In this document: positions 6,957 through 14,985 of the stretch, in pieces
How positions within the stretch are numbered: position 1 is the first letter of the stretch
How the letters are laid out: every line of letters starts with the position of its first letter
NCBI GenBank assembly: GCA_947470005.1
Contig: CANISA010000004.1
Coordinates: 1 to 17,854 of the forward strand
DNA: 17,854 nucleotides
Source: Legionellaceae bacterium
Lineage (GTDB): Bacteria; Pseudomonadota; Gammaproteobacteria; Legionellales; Legionellaceae
Direction of reading: 5' to 3'
The notes under the pieces: model-generated
The model's input: the letters and a program-made list of their open reading frames with translations, nothing else
What the model was told of the DNA's origin: nothing
Databases searched by the model: none
Program-made: the position numbers and the translations under genes

Positions 6957-7967
6957 ATGTACTACGATGAATTATCAAACACCATGGATCATCTGTTACA
7001 AGAAGGCAAAGGCATTTTGGCCGCCGATGAAAGCAATGGAACCATCGCCAAGCGCTTTGCAGGCATTGGTCTCGACAACACAGAAGAAAATCGTCGAAAC
7101 TACCGCCTATTGCTCGCAACGACCCCTGATTTAGAACAATACATCAATGGCGTTATTTTATTTGAAGAAACATATGACAACAAAGACGACAACGGCGTCT
7201 CTGTTGCTGAGCTCTTAGCACAAAAAGGTATCCTGCCTGGAATCAAAGTCGATAAAGGCCTCGTAGAACTAGCCAACACCGAAGGCGAAAAAATAACACA
7301 AGGACTCGATGGATTGCTGGATCGCCTGCTTCATTTTAAAGCACAAGGTGCTCGATTTGCAAAGTGGCGTAATGTTTATTCTATTTCAGACTATACCCCG
7401 AGCTTAACGGCGATGAAAGCAGGCGCCGAAACCCTTGCGCGCTATGCCGCTACATGCCAAGCAGCCGGTCTCGTGCCTATTGTCGAACCTGAAATTTTAA
7501 TCGACGGCGACCACACCATCGAGCAGGCGGCAGAAGTCAGCGAAATGGTCTTGCATGAAGTCTTTAAAGCACTGTTCATTCACCAAGTAGAGCTTGAACA
7601 CATGATTCTCAAACCCAGCATGGTCACCTGTGGAAAAAACGCAGCTTCATTTAGTTCTCCTGAAGAAATTGCAGACTATACCCTTAGCGTTTTCCGTAAC
7701 CATGTGCCAGCAGCGGTCCCCAGCATTAACTTTCTATCCGGCGGTCAAACACCTGATCAAGCAACGGCTAATTTAAACGCCATGAATTGTGGCGGTGATC
7801 AGCCTTGGAATTTAAGTTTTTCCTATGGAAGAGCCCTTCAAGACGAATGCTTACAGGCCTGGGCCGGTCAACAAGCCAACGTTAAACACGCTCAAGCGGT
7901 ACTGCTTCAACGCGCACAGCAAAACAGCCTGGCCTGTTTCGGTGAATGCGAAGAAAACATGGCATAA
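6957..7967 (+). CDS. fba: Class I fructose-bisphosphate aldolase (eukaryote-type)
   Basis: This 336-residue enzyme interconverts fructose 1,6-bisphosphate with glyceraldehyde 3-phosphate and dihydroxyacetone phosphate in glycolysis and gluconeogenesis. It belongs to the metal-independent Schiff-base family typical of animals and plants. GILAADES (D24) lies near the N-terminus, GARFAKWR (K136) in the middle, VPIVEPE (E177, E179) further on, and the Schiff-base lysine is K219 in MILKPSMVTCG. The phosphate-binding FLSGGQTPDQA segment is also present. An ideal GAGGAG ribosome site lies upstream of the ATG. A strong intrinsic terminator follows the stop, so this is the last gene of its unit. The C-terminus lacks the tyrosine used by vertebrate enzymes, as is common in bacterial members. 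Confidence 0.95.
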   Translation: MYYDELSNTMDHLLQEGKGILAADESNGTIAKRFAGIGLDNTEENRRNYRLLLATTPDLEQYINGVILFEETYDNKDDNGVSVAELLAQKGILPGIKVDKGLVELANTEGEKITQGLDGLLDRLLHFKAQGARFAKWRNVYSISDYTPSLTAMKAGAETLARYAATCQAAGLVPIVEPEILIDGDHTIEQAAEVSEMVLHEVFKALFIHQVELEHMILKPSMVTCGKNAASFSSPEEIADYTLSVFRNHVPAAVPSINFLSGGQTPDQATANLNAMNCGGDQPWNLSFSYGRALQDECLQAWAGQQANVKHAQAVLLQRAQQNSLACFGECEENMA

Positions 7968-7980
7968 TCCTCTTCAAGTG

Positions 7981-8010
7981 AAAGGGGCGCACCTCAGCGC
8001 CCCTTTTTTT
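7981..8010 (+). terminator. Rho-independent terminator after the aldolase gene
   Basis: Perfect 9-bp stem AAGGGGCGC (7982-7990) with GCGCCCCTT (7997-8005), a 6-base loop ACCTCA, and a run of seven T at 8004-8010. It starts 14 bases after the aldolase stop. On the other strand the stem is followed only by TTT, so it may weakly serve the converging protease gene as well. Confidence 0.95.
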
Positions 8011-8015
8011 ATTGA

Positions 8016-9608
8016 TCAACAACCCTCTGTATCAATAGCTACGGCCTTAAACGATTGCTTCACCCCATCCAACGATAACCCGAGATCCTTCGCGGCCCAC
8101 AACACCCCGCATGCCCCGTCACTAAACGTACTCTGTGGCGTCCAGTAATCCATGTTGGCTTTTATCATGATGTGGAAGGCTTGGCGTGTATTCCATCCCG
8201 GTTGATTCGCCAAAAGATAAAAAAATCGATTGTATACGCCACTGGAATAATGAACATCCAAGCCTTTACGATACTGATCTGCGCTGTCAATGGATTTGCC
8301 ATCCTGAGCGGGTTTATCCATGAAACGCAGTGCGCTATGTCCTGATTTTTCTTTCATGACTTCAGCGCCAATCGTCCAACTGTTTTTGGCTTCTGCGTAA
8401 TATTCAATCGCTTGTGCGGCCATGTCAGAAAAGGCTTCGTTCATCCCGCCCGATTGCCCTACGTAAGCCAGATCTGAATACTGCTCAGTGAACCCATGAC
8501 TCACTTCATGAGCACCCACGCTCATGGCCACCAAAGGGTACATGTCATCACCCCCATCGCCAAACGTCATTTTTTTCCCATCCCAGAACGCATTTTCAAA
8601 CCCTTCGCCGTAGTGAACGCGCATCACCAATTTGATGGGCCGTTGAAGGGAACCTAAGGCATTGACACCATACCAATACGCATACATATCATGCACCAAA
8701 GTCCCGATGTACAACGCATCATTCGAGGGTGAATAAGCGCCGTTCACTTGATCGTACCCATCTTGATTCGGCCCGGTCCAGTACGCGTCCGCCGACGCTT
8801 TACAGCCAAATGAAAACAGTTGACCTTGACCGTTAACACGCGATTCCATGTTCCACACACTGACATGCTGATTTTCCAGGGTACAAAGCCCCATGAATGC
8901 ATCGCGCATCATCCGAAGAAAAGGCTTGCCTTTTCCATACTGCACCTGGTCTGTATGCGTGTTACCACCAAATCCCTGCCCTTGAATCTCTTTTTTTATT
9001 GTTTTAATGTCATCCCACGCCATAAACGGCGTAAACGTGTAAGCATCAACGATAGCCGTTGGTCGCTTAGGGATACGATTGGATTGCTCAATGAGAACAC
9101 TCACCTGATAAGCCCAATGAGGTTTATGTTGTTCATCTAGATAAACCAGTGGCGTGACCGCCTCCTCACTCAACGTCCCACTCGAATAACCTGCCTTCAC
9201 ATGATCAAGTGCCGCCTTGCCTCCATGAACAAAATTAAGCGGAGGCTCCCCTAATTCTTGATCGATAGCACGATAAATAAGCCCGTTCACGCGCTCAAGG
9301 GAAGCCCCCAGTCCGGCGGGTAGGCGATGAATAATCGCGTAACCACCCCAGACGGGAAAGCCTGCATAATACTGCTGTAAACGAACATGTTTCCGCCCTT
9401 GTTCATCCGTGTGCTGTGCCACCCATTGCAAAGAATTTCGGGGTGACGTAGATAGAACCGCTGGCTGCGCGTCATTCAGGTGGATTGCTTGTTTTAATTC
9501 GCCAAGCGACACATGCGATAGCGACCAAGGTAAAGCGGCTTGTACCGTTGCCACCGCAAGCGTTAGGCCAGCGGCCATTGCCACCCGGGGGGTGAACAGA
9601 TAATTCAT
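8016..9608 (-). CDS. proA: Secreted M4 (thermolysin-like) zinc metalloprotease, ProA/Msp-like
   Basis: A 530-residue preproprotease. Residues 1-24 form a signal peptide ending VQA. A propeptide region (about 25-200) follows, with LQQYYAGFPVWGGYAI typical of FTP/PepSY propeptides. The catalytic domain has HEVSH (H367, E368, H371), third zinc ligand E391 in GGMNEAFSD, and the active-site histidine H453 in DVHYSSGVYN. Asn-Asp-rich segments near ADAYWTGPNQDGYDQVNGAYSPSNDALYIG fit the thermolysin fold. The order and wording of these motifs closely match Legionella ProA (Msp), a major zinc protease secreted through the type II system. Export by type II secretion is inferred here, since no such gene is in the window. 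AGGAG lies 7 bases before the ATG. It faces the aldolase gene across the terminator. Confidence 0.93.
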   Translation of the reverse strand: MNYLFTPRVAMAAGLTLAVATVQAALPWSLSHVSLGELKQAIHLNDAQPAVLSTSPRNSLQWVAQHTDEQGRKHVRLQQYYAGFPVWGGYAIIHRLPAGLGASLERVNGLIYRAIDQELGEPPLNFVHGGKAALDHVKAGYSSGTLSEEAVTPLVYLDEQHKPHWAYQVSVLIEQSNRIPKRPTAIVDAYTFTPFMAWDDIKTIKKEIQGQGFGGNTHTDQVQYGKGKPFLRMMRDAFMGLCTLENQHVSVWNMESRVNGQGQLFSFGCKASADAYWTGPNQDGYDQVNGAYSPSNDALYIGTLVHDMYAYWYGVNALGSLQRPIKLVMRVHYGEGFENAFWDGKKMTFGDGGDDMYPLVAMSVGAHEVSHGFTEQYSDLAYVGQSGGMNEAFSDMAAQAIEYYAEAKNSWTIGAEVMKEKSGHSALRFMDKPAQDGKSIDSADQYRKGLDVHYSSGVYNRFFYLLANQPGWNTRQAFHIMIKANMDYWTPQSTFSDGACGVLWAAKDLGLSLDGVKQSFKAVAIDTEGC

Positions 9609-9762
9609 GTCTAGCTCCTTCTATTGATTAATGTTGGACTGCGATTGCGAGTCTTATCCTTGCCAGCAATCTCTTTTCCGTGCACTATGATCTAGCCAGA
9701 ATTTTTAATATAAATCAATAGGCGGCTTAACCTTCCCATTATTAGCTAATTGGAAGCCAACG

Positions 9763-9783
9763 TGCCGGTATCTTGCCGGTATC
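9763..9783. repeat. Short direct repeat upstream of aroQ
   Basis: TGCCGGTATC occurs at 9763-9772 and again at 9774-9783, an 11-base period. It lies in the 244-base divergent spacer between proA and aroQ, about 70 bases before aroQ. Such spacing (one helical turn) can mark a regulator site, but it may be chance duplication. Confidence 0.5.
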
Positions 9784-9824
9784 ATCGCTCATCTAGACAT
9801 CACAAAAGAATTCAGGCAAAATCC

Positions 9825-9836
9825 ACAACATGTTGT
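9825..9836. promoter_or_regulatory. 12-bp perfect palindrome before aroQ
   Basis: ACAACATGTTGT is an exact palindrome ending 16 bases before the aroQ ATG, where an SD sequence would be expected and is missing. It could be an operator. With no loop it cannot form a useful RNA hairpin. No regulator is recognised. Confidence 0.3.
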
Positions 9837-9852
9837 TCCTAACCACGACTTG

Positions 9853-10290
9853 ATGAAAAACGTACTTGTTTTGCACGGACCCAACTTAAATTTACTTGGA
9901 CTGCGTGAACCGTCTCTCTACGGTGCGCAATCTTTAATCGAACTCAACGTGCAGCTTGAACAACAAGCCCATGCCGCCGGGATCCGGCTGGCTGCCATTC
10001 AAAGTCAGTCTGAATCTGTTCTGATTGAGGCTATTCACACCGCATACACCGATCGCGTGGACTACCTTATTATGAACCCAGCAGCGTACACGCACACCAG
10101 CATTGCCTTGCGTGATGCCCTGTTGGCCGTGCGTATTCCTTTTATTGAGGTCCATATCAGCAACATTTTTGCCCGAGAAACCTATCGTCATCATTCTTAT
10201 TTTTCAGACATCGCCCAGGGCGTTATCCAAGGGTTGGGTGTCTATGGCTACGTGCTTGCATTGCATGCCGTTATTCACGAATTAACCTAG
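9853..10290 (+). CDS. aroQ: Type II 3-dehydroquinate dehydratase
   Basis: This 145-residue cytoplasmic enzyme converts 3-dehydroquinate to 3-dehydroshikimate in the shikimate pathway to aromatic amino acids. The type II family signature is complete: HGPNLNLLGLREPSLYG with the catalytic R18 and Y23, NPAAYTHTS with N75 and H81, and EVHISNIFARE with H101 and R108. The frame also contains a TTG one codon upstream (9850), but the ATG at 9853 is preferred. No SD sequence is visible. It heads the aroQ-accB-accC-prmA run, with 15 bases to accB. This gene order is common in gammaproteobacteria, and the whole run is probably one transcript. Confidence 0.95.
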   Translation: MKNVLVLHGPNLNLLGLREPSLYGAQSLIELNVQLEQQAHAAGIRLAAIQSQSESVLIEAIHTAYTDRVDYLIMNPAAYTHTSIALRDALLAVRIPFIEVHISNIFARETYRHHSYFSDIAQGVIQGLGVYGYVLALHAVIHELT

Positions 10291-10305
10291 CGAGACAGAT
10301 AACTG

Positions 10306-10758
10306 ATGGATATTCGAAAAATCAAAAAATTAATTGAACTCTTAGAAGAAACGGGCATTTCAGAAATTGAAATCAAAGAAGGCGAAGAATCACTGCGCCT
10401 CAGCCGCCATTACCACACGACTGAAGCCCCCGTCAGGCACACACCCACACCACAGGTTTATGCTCCCGGCCACCCCACCCACCCGCCTGCGATCGCAGCC
10501 ATTCCCGCTGAAGCGCCTGTCTCTGGACATACCGTTCGCTCACCGATGGTCGGCACCATTTATACTTCACCCTCTCCAGAAGCCGCTCCGTTTGTCACCC
10601 TAGGAAAATCCGTGCAAATGGGCGAAACACTCTGCATCATCGAAGCCATGAAAATGTTTAACGAAGTAGAAGCCGATCGTGCCGGGGTTGTCAAAGCGAT
10701 TCTCGTTGCAAGCGGAGATCCCGTTGAATATGATGAACCTCTCTTCATCATCGAATAA
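10306..10758 (+). CDS. accB: Biotin carboxyl carrier protein of acetyl-CoA carboxylase
   Basis: This 150-residue subunit carries the biotin that moves between the carboxylase (AccC) and transferase (AccAD) sites when malonyl-CoA is made for fatty-acid synthesis. The N-terminal MDIRKIKKLIELLEETGISEIEI is the usual AccB helix and strand. Residues 38-72 form a Pro/Ala/His-rich flexible linker. The biotinyl domain ends the protein, with the biotinylated lysine K116 in EAMKMFNEVEAD and the 'thumb' region around YTSPSPEAAPFV. The linker is unusually rich in histidine and proline (THPPAIAAIP) but of normal length. The SD sequence is weak. It sits directly between aroQ and accC, 11 bases before the accC ATG. 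Confidence 0.97.
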   Translation: MDIRKIKKLIELLEETGISEIEIKEGEESLRLSRHYHTTEAPVRHTPTPQVYAPGHPTHPPAIAAIPAEAPVSGHTVRSPMVGTIYTSPSPEAAPFVTLGKSVQMGETLCIIEAMKMFNEVEADRAGVVKAILVASGDPVEYDEPLFIIE

Positions 10759-10769
10759 GGGGTGAAGTT

Positions 10770-12110
10770 ATGCTAAGTAAAATCCTAATCGCCAATCGTG
10801 GCGAAATTGCTCTGCGTATTTTGCGTGCGTGTAAAGAGCTCGATATTCTAACCGTTGCCGTGCATTCTGATGTCGATAAAGATCTATTGCATGTGCGCCT
10901 AGCCGATGAGACAGTGTGTATTGGGCCTGCTCCTTCTCAAAAAAGTTACCTTAATATTCCTGCCATTATTTCTGCAGCAGAAATAACAGATGCGGTTGCT
11001 ATTCACCCGGGGTATGGTTTTTTATCAGAAAATGCGCATTTTGCAGAAATAGTTGAACAAAGCGGATTTCGATTCATTGGTCCACGTCCGGAAACGATAC
11101 GATTAATGGGCGATAAAGTGTCAGCGATTGCCGCCATGAAAAAAGCAGGGGTGCCTTGTGTCCCCGGATCAGATGGCCCGCTAACCGACGATGACGCGCT
11201 TAATTTATCGCTCGGTCAAAAAATTGGCTACCCGGTTATTATTAAAGCGGCGGGCGGTGGCGGTGGGCGAGGCATGCGTGTGGTTCACCATGAATCTCAT
11301 TTACTCAACGCCATTGCATTGACGCGTAGCGAAGCAAAAGCCGCCTTTAATAACCCTGTAGTCTACATGGAAAAATTTCTGGAAAATCCACGCCACATTG
11401 AATTCCAAGTCTTAGGTGATGGTAAAGGTCATGCCATTCACTTGGGCGAGCGTGACTGTTCCATGCAACGACGTCATCAAAAGGTCATTGAAGAAGCCCC
11501 AGCCCCAGGAATTAGCGAAGCACTGCGCCACAAAATGGGCAAGACGGTTGTCAGTGCTTGTCGAAAGCTTCAGTATCGAGGTGCCGGCACCTTTGAATTT
11601 TTATACCAAGACGGCCATTTTTATTTTATTGAGATGAACACACGTATTCAAGTAGAGCACCCCGTCACCGAAATGATTACCGGTATTGATCTGATTAAAG
11701 AGCAAATCAAAATCGCAAGTGATGTCCCCTTTACACTCAAACAAGACGACATCACCTTGAGAGGACACGCCGTGGAGTGCCGCATCAACGCAGAAGATCC
11801 AAAAACCTTCATGCCTTCTCCGGGCACCGTCCGACTATTGCATCAACCGGGAGGCCCAGGTATTCGCTTTGACTCGCACCTCTATAGCAGCTATACCGTT
11901 CCCTCACATTATGATTCCATGATTGGAAAATTAATTAGTTATGGCGCAACGCGAGCCGAAGCACTCGCAAGAATGCGTCAGGCACTGGATGAAATTGTCA
12001 TCGATGGCATTAAAACAAACATCGAATTACACCGTCAAATTCTACATGACAAAGCCTTTCTGGACGGAGGAACCAACATCCACTACCTCGAAAAAATGCT
12101 GAAGGACTGA
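10770..12110 (+). CDS. accC: Biotin carboxylase subunit of acetyl-CoA carboxylase
   Basis: This 446-residue ATP-grasp enzyme carboxylates the biotin of AccB using bicarbonate and ATP. Key residues fall at the same numbers as I recall for the E. coli enzyme: K116, K159, the glycine loop GGGGGRG (162-168), H209, K238, E276, E288, N290, R292 and E296, the last four within FIEMNTRIQVEHPVTE. The N-terminal ILIANRGEIALRILRAC and the C-terminal carboxylase domain (HAVECRINAEDP) are intact. GGGGTGAAG precedes the ATG. The gene ends 5 bases before prmA, which suggests tight co-translation. Confidence 0.98.
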   Translation: MLSKILIANRGEIALRILRACKELDILTVAVHSDVDKDLLHVRLADETVCIGPAPSQKSYLNIPAIISAAEITDAVAIHPGYGFLSENAHFAEIVEQSGFRFIGPRPETIRLMGDKVSAIAAMKKAGVPCVPGSDGPLTDDDALNLSLGQKIGYPVIIKAAGGGGGRGMRVVHHESHLLNAIALTRSEAKAAFNNPVVYMEKFLENPRHIEFQVLGDGKGHAIHLGERDCSMQRRHQKVIEEAPAPGISEALRHKMGKTVVSACRKLQYRGAGTFEFLYQDGHFYFIEMNTRIQVEHPVTEMITGIDLIKEQIKIASDVPFTLKQDDITLRGHAVECRINAEDPKTFMPSPGTVRLLHQPGGPGIRFDSHLYSSYTVPSHYDSMIGKLISYGATRAEALARMRQALDEIVIDGIKTNIELHRQILHDKAFLDGGTNIHYLEKMLKD

Positions 12111-12115
12111 CCCAC

Positions 12116-12994
12116 ATGTTAGAATTACAACTAGAACCCTGTCAGCGTGACGAAGTTGACCAACTCATCAGCGCCCTCGAAGAAACAGGCGCCGTCTCCA
12201 TCTCCATGATGGATCAGCGGGACAACCCTATCCTCGAGCCCAAACCCGGTGAAACCCCGTTGTGGGATCACCTCGTGATCCATGCGCTCTACAGTGACGA
12301 GGATGATGCCCATGACGCACAAACCTTATTGTCAGCTTATCATCCACATTTAACTCAAACTCTTTGTACGCTCGCGGACCTTGACTGGGAGCGCGTCTGC
12401 CTGGACAATTTTGTTCCTCAACGATTTGGGCGCCGTTTATGGGTTTGTCCCTCTTGGTTGACTCCACCAGAACCGGAGCAGATCAATTTGATCCTCGACC
12501 CTGGTTTAGCCTTTGGTACAGGGACTCATCCAACCACCTCCCTCTGCCTAACGTGGCTTGATGGGACGTCCGTGGAGGGTGAAACAATCATCGATTATGG
12601 TTGCGGGTCCGGCATTTTAGCGCTCGCTGCGCTAAAACTCGGCGCGCATCACGCGTACGCCGTGGATATTGATGAACAAGCACTGCTCGCAACCCAGCAG
12701 AATGCAACCAGTAACCAGATAACAACCGAGGCTCTCACGATTGGGCACCCGACTATTCTCGCGGCTCCGGTTGATACCCTCATAGCAAATATTCTGCTTT
12801 CCCCTCTGCTGGCTCTTCAGAACAATTTTCACCAACTCCTTTGTCCTGAGGGCCGGCTCGTGGTCTCCGGGCTTTTCGCCTCGCAAGCACACATACTTAT
12901 CGATGCCTATCAGCTTAGTTTCACCCACCAATCAACCGTTCTGCAAGACGAGTGGGCGTTGCTTACATTCCTCCCTCGAAATCTCCACCAATGA
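12116..12994 (+). CDS. prmA: Ribosomal protein L11 methyltransferase
   Basis: This 292-residue enzyme uses S-adenosylmethionine to trimethylate amino groups of ribosomal protein L11. An N-terminal substrate-recognition domain (about 1-95) is joined to a Rossmann methyltransferase domain. The PrmA signature DPGLAFGTGTHPTT lies at 128-141, motif I DYGCGSGILAL from 160, the acidic VDID end of strand 2 at 183-186, and IANILLSPL near 223. AAGGA lies inside the end of accC, about 10 bases before the ATG. Its last 32 bases overlap the end of the convergent 648-residue membrane protein gene, so both C-termini are encoded by the same DNA. The end of prmA (EWALLTFLPRNLHQ) looks normal for the family. 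Confidence 0.96.
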   Translation: MLELQLEPCQRDEVDQLISALEETGAVSISMMDQRDNPILEPKPGETPLWDHLVIHALYSDEDDAHDAQTLLSAYHPHLTQTLCTLADLDWERVCLDNFVPQRFGRRLWVCPSWLTPPEPEQINLILDPGLAFGTGTHPTTSLCLTWLDGTSVEGETIIDYGCGSGILALAALKLGAHHAYAVDIDEQALLATQQNATSNQITTEALTIGHPTILAAPVDTLIANILLSPLLALQNNFHQLLCPEGRLVVSGLFASQAHILIDAYQLSFTHQSTVLQDEWALLTFLPRNLHQ

Positions 12995-14909
12995 TTTCAT
13001 CTTTACCGTCGTCCTTTTTGGGCTCGCTTCTGTTTTCATCGCTCATTTTTGCAGCGATCAAGCGCTCACGAAACGTGTGTGATTTTTCTTGATCGAAGAG
13101 CTTCTCCTGATGAGGGTCAGCGGCAAATTCCGCATAGGCTTTTTCATCAAATGAGCACGGTTCAGGTGCAATAGGCTCATACGTGCTCATGACCTTATTC
13201 AGCAGCAGGAACAATAAAGCCACCCCCACAACCACTCCCAAGCCAATCCCCGTCGGCAGAAAAATGAACATTGCAAGGACAAACACGGGCAGCAGTGCAT
13301 CACGTAGCACCTTCATAACAAGCATGGTTTGCTGATGCTGAAGCAGACGCGCTTGATACTCAGAATGTGTCACCAGCTCCTTCATCTGCAAATAAATTTG
13401 CTTCATTTCCATCTGGGTGTCAGGGTCATGTCCACGCTGTTTCAATTGACTAAACGTTTCAAGATAAATAGTTAATTGTTCATTGATCACGTTTTGTGCT
13501 TCGTTGTTTTTTTCAGCATCCAAGTGCCCTCTTGCCGCTGAAAACAACATGATTGACGTAAAACAAATCGCGGCTCCGGTTAAACCAAGCACCAGCACCG
13601 TCGCAGGTAAGATGGCCGCAGGTGGAAAAACAAGACAACTCAACAACGCAACACCCGACAAGAGCCCAAGGGTAAACATCATCTGTTGTTGAAATTCAGA
13701 CGTTTTAAAGCGCCATTTAGTAATGCGCTGACTGCGTAAGTGCACCTGCGAATCAATCGCTTCTTGAAGCACGTTAAACTCCATCTCAAGCCCTTCTTTT
13801 TCAATACCCACACAGGTTGCCTTCTCTAATCGGCAGCGTAAGGCAAATTGTTTTTCTTGCAACACAGCCACCTCACTCCGTATCTGTTCGATCATAGCGA
13901 GATGCTGCGTTAACTCTTGGTCATAACGGCAAGCCAGTAAACATAATTGAGCGACCCTGTACCCCGCGGACATCAACGGCCCAAACGGCGCAGCCTGGAC
14001 CAATCCTGTCAGCCACAAAAAACCGACCACATTCATTGCGGACAAGATGAGCCAATTCAATAGCACATACTTACGTTGGTCCAACTGAATGGTGAATTGC
14101 TCCCAAACGGGTATTTTCAGATCATCATGCCGGCTCATCCATGCGCCTGCAAAACTATTTTTAGCCAATGTGAGGATCTCTATCGTAAAAGACATCTGTA
14201 CAACAAAAAAACCAATATACGACAAGCCAAATCCAGCTTGATTAAGCAATGCACCTGGATTGTGTTCGGCAGTAACCGATTGAGGCAGAATGGCAATCAC
14301 GCTAAGCAATAACGTACGGCTCCATCCCATGTAGAGGCCTTTTCGATCAATTTCAACCAGGTTGTTTTTAATGAAAGAAATCTTCCCTGAACATAAATCA
14401 AAAAGATGCGTTGAAAAAAGTGGAGCAAGCACCACCATGCCAAACCAAGCCAAAGGCTTCTCCGATTGGTCGCTTCGTTCTTTCAACTGAGCTTCGGGTT
14501 TAATTTTTTCACCCACAGCAGGTTTATTCTGAAGACTATGTAACAACATCTCATAATGTTTGCATTGCGCAAGGTTCTTCGCTAGACCATCCCCACGCAT
14601 TTCAATCTCATCAATTCGGCATTGCACGGAATAAAGATAATGAGCGCGAATGAGTTTACGTCTCAGGCTTTCTTTTTGATAGGGATGTAAATAGGGAAAA
14701 ATGGCTGGATTAATTTTCTTTAAGTCATCTCGCGAGGCTTTCAACAAGCGAGACAAAGCCACTCTATCTCTAAACGCTTCAACTAACTCCTCATGTGAAA
14801 CAACACCCGGATTATTAGCGTAAAGACCCTCCTCCCAACGCCGAAATACCAGGCTTGATTGGCTGTCAAGCAGGCAAACCGAGCGGGTATAGAACATATT
14901 CCCTGGCAT
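12963..14909 (-). CDS. Unrecognised 648-residue membrane and coiled-coil protein
   Basis: I do not recognise this family. A soluble basic N-terminal part (1-150, with a helical region at 60-130) leads into membrane segments near 153-171, 198-216, 226-247 and 281-304. A heptad-like helical stretch follows (about 329-395, with QHLAMIEQIRSEVAVLQEKQ). A long hydrophobic pair is at 411-457, then a second coiled-coil-like stretch at 464-535. A final hydrophobic block spans 538-572, and the C-terminal 75 residues are strongly charged, ending in KDDGKDE and GGDFEGGM. There is no signal peptide. GAGGTG lies 5 bases before the ATG, and an extended -10 is upstream, so the gene looks real and expressed. 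Large coiled-coil membrane proteins with charged C-termini are common among Dot/Icm effectors, but so are ordinary envelope proteins. Effector status is a hypothesis only. It overlaps prmA by 32 bases at its 3' end. Confidence 0.85.
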   Translation of the reverse strand: MPGNMFYTRSVCLLDSQSSLVFRRWEEGLYANNPGVVSHEELVEAFRDRVALSRLLKASRDDLKKINPAIFPYLHPYQKESLRRKLIRAHYLYSVQCRIDEIEMRGDGLAKNLAQCKHYEMLLHSLQNKPAVGEKIKPEAQLKERSDQSEKPLAWFGMVVLAPLFSTHLFDLCSGKISFIKNNLVEIDRKGLYMGWSRTLLLSVIAILPQSVTAEHNPGALLNQAGFGLSYIGFFVVQMSFTIEILTLAKNSFAGAWMSRHDDLKIPVWEQFTIQLDQRKYVLLNWLILSAMNVVGFLWLTGLVQAAPFGPLMSAGYRVAQLCLLACRYDQELTQHLAMIEQIRSEVAVLQEKQFALRCRLEKATCVGIEKEGLEMEFNVLQEAIDSQVHLRSQRITKWRFKTSEFQQQMMFTLGLLSGVALLSCLVFPPAAILPATVLVLGLTGAAICFTSIMLFSAARGHLDAEKNNEAQNVINEQLTIYLETFSQLKQRGHDPDTQMEMKQIYLQMKELVTHSEYQARLLQHQQTMLVMKVLRDALLPVFVLAMFIFLPTGIGLGVVVGVALLFLLLNKVMSTYEPIAPEPCSFDEKAYAEFAADPHQEKLFDQEKSHTFRERLIAAKMSDENRSEPKKDDGKDEIIGGDFEGGM

Positions 14910-14922
14910 TTTTACACCTCAG

Positions 14923-14956
14923 ACGCGCACTATGTACTATTAATCATAGCACGCGC
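14923..14956. promoter_or_regulatory. Imperfect inverted repeat over the promoter of the membrane protein gene
   Basis: Arms ACGCGCACTATG (14923-14934) and CATAGCACGCGC (14945-14956) pair at 9 of 12 positions around a 10-base AT-rich centre. The repeat spans the predicted -10 and transcript start, where a repressor could bind. No known operator consensus is recognised. Confidence 0.35.
14943..14951 (-). promoter_or_regulatory. Extended -10 promoter of the membrane protein gene
   Basis: The minus strand reads TGC-TATGAT, predicting a start near 14936 and a leader of about 27 bases that holds the GAGGTG ribosome site. There is no convincing -35. Confidence 0.4.
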
Positions 14957-14985
14957 ACCTGAAATCCGTTTTAAATAGCCGCCAA

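Noticed and set aside
7825..8148. Plus-strand frame from the aldolase end into the protease gene
   Set aside because: It runs through the strong terminator and antisense to the protease C-terminus; its translation resembles no protein.
12131..12931. Minus-strand frames within prmA
   Set aside because: They are antisense shadows of a well-recognised methyltransferase with no start signals.
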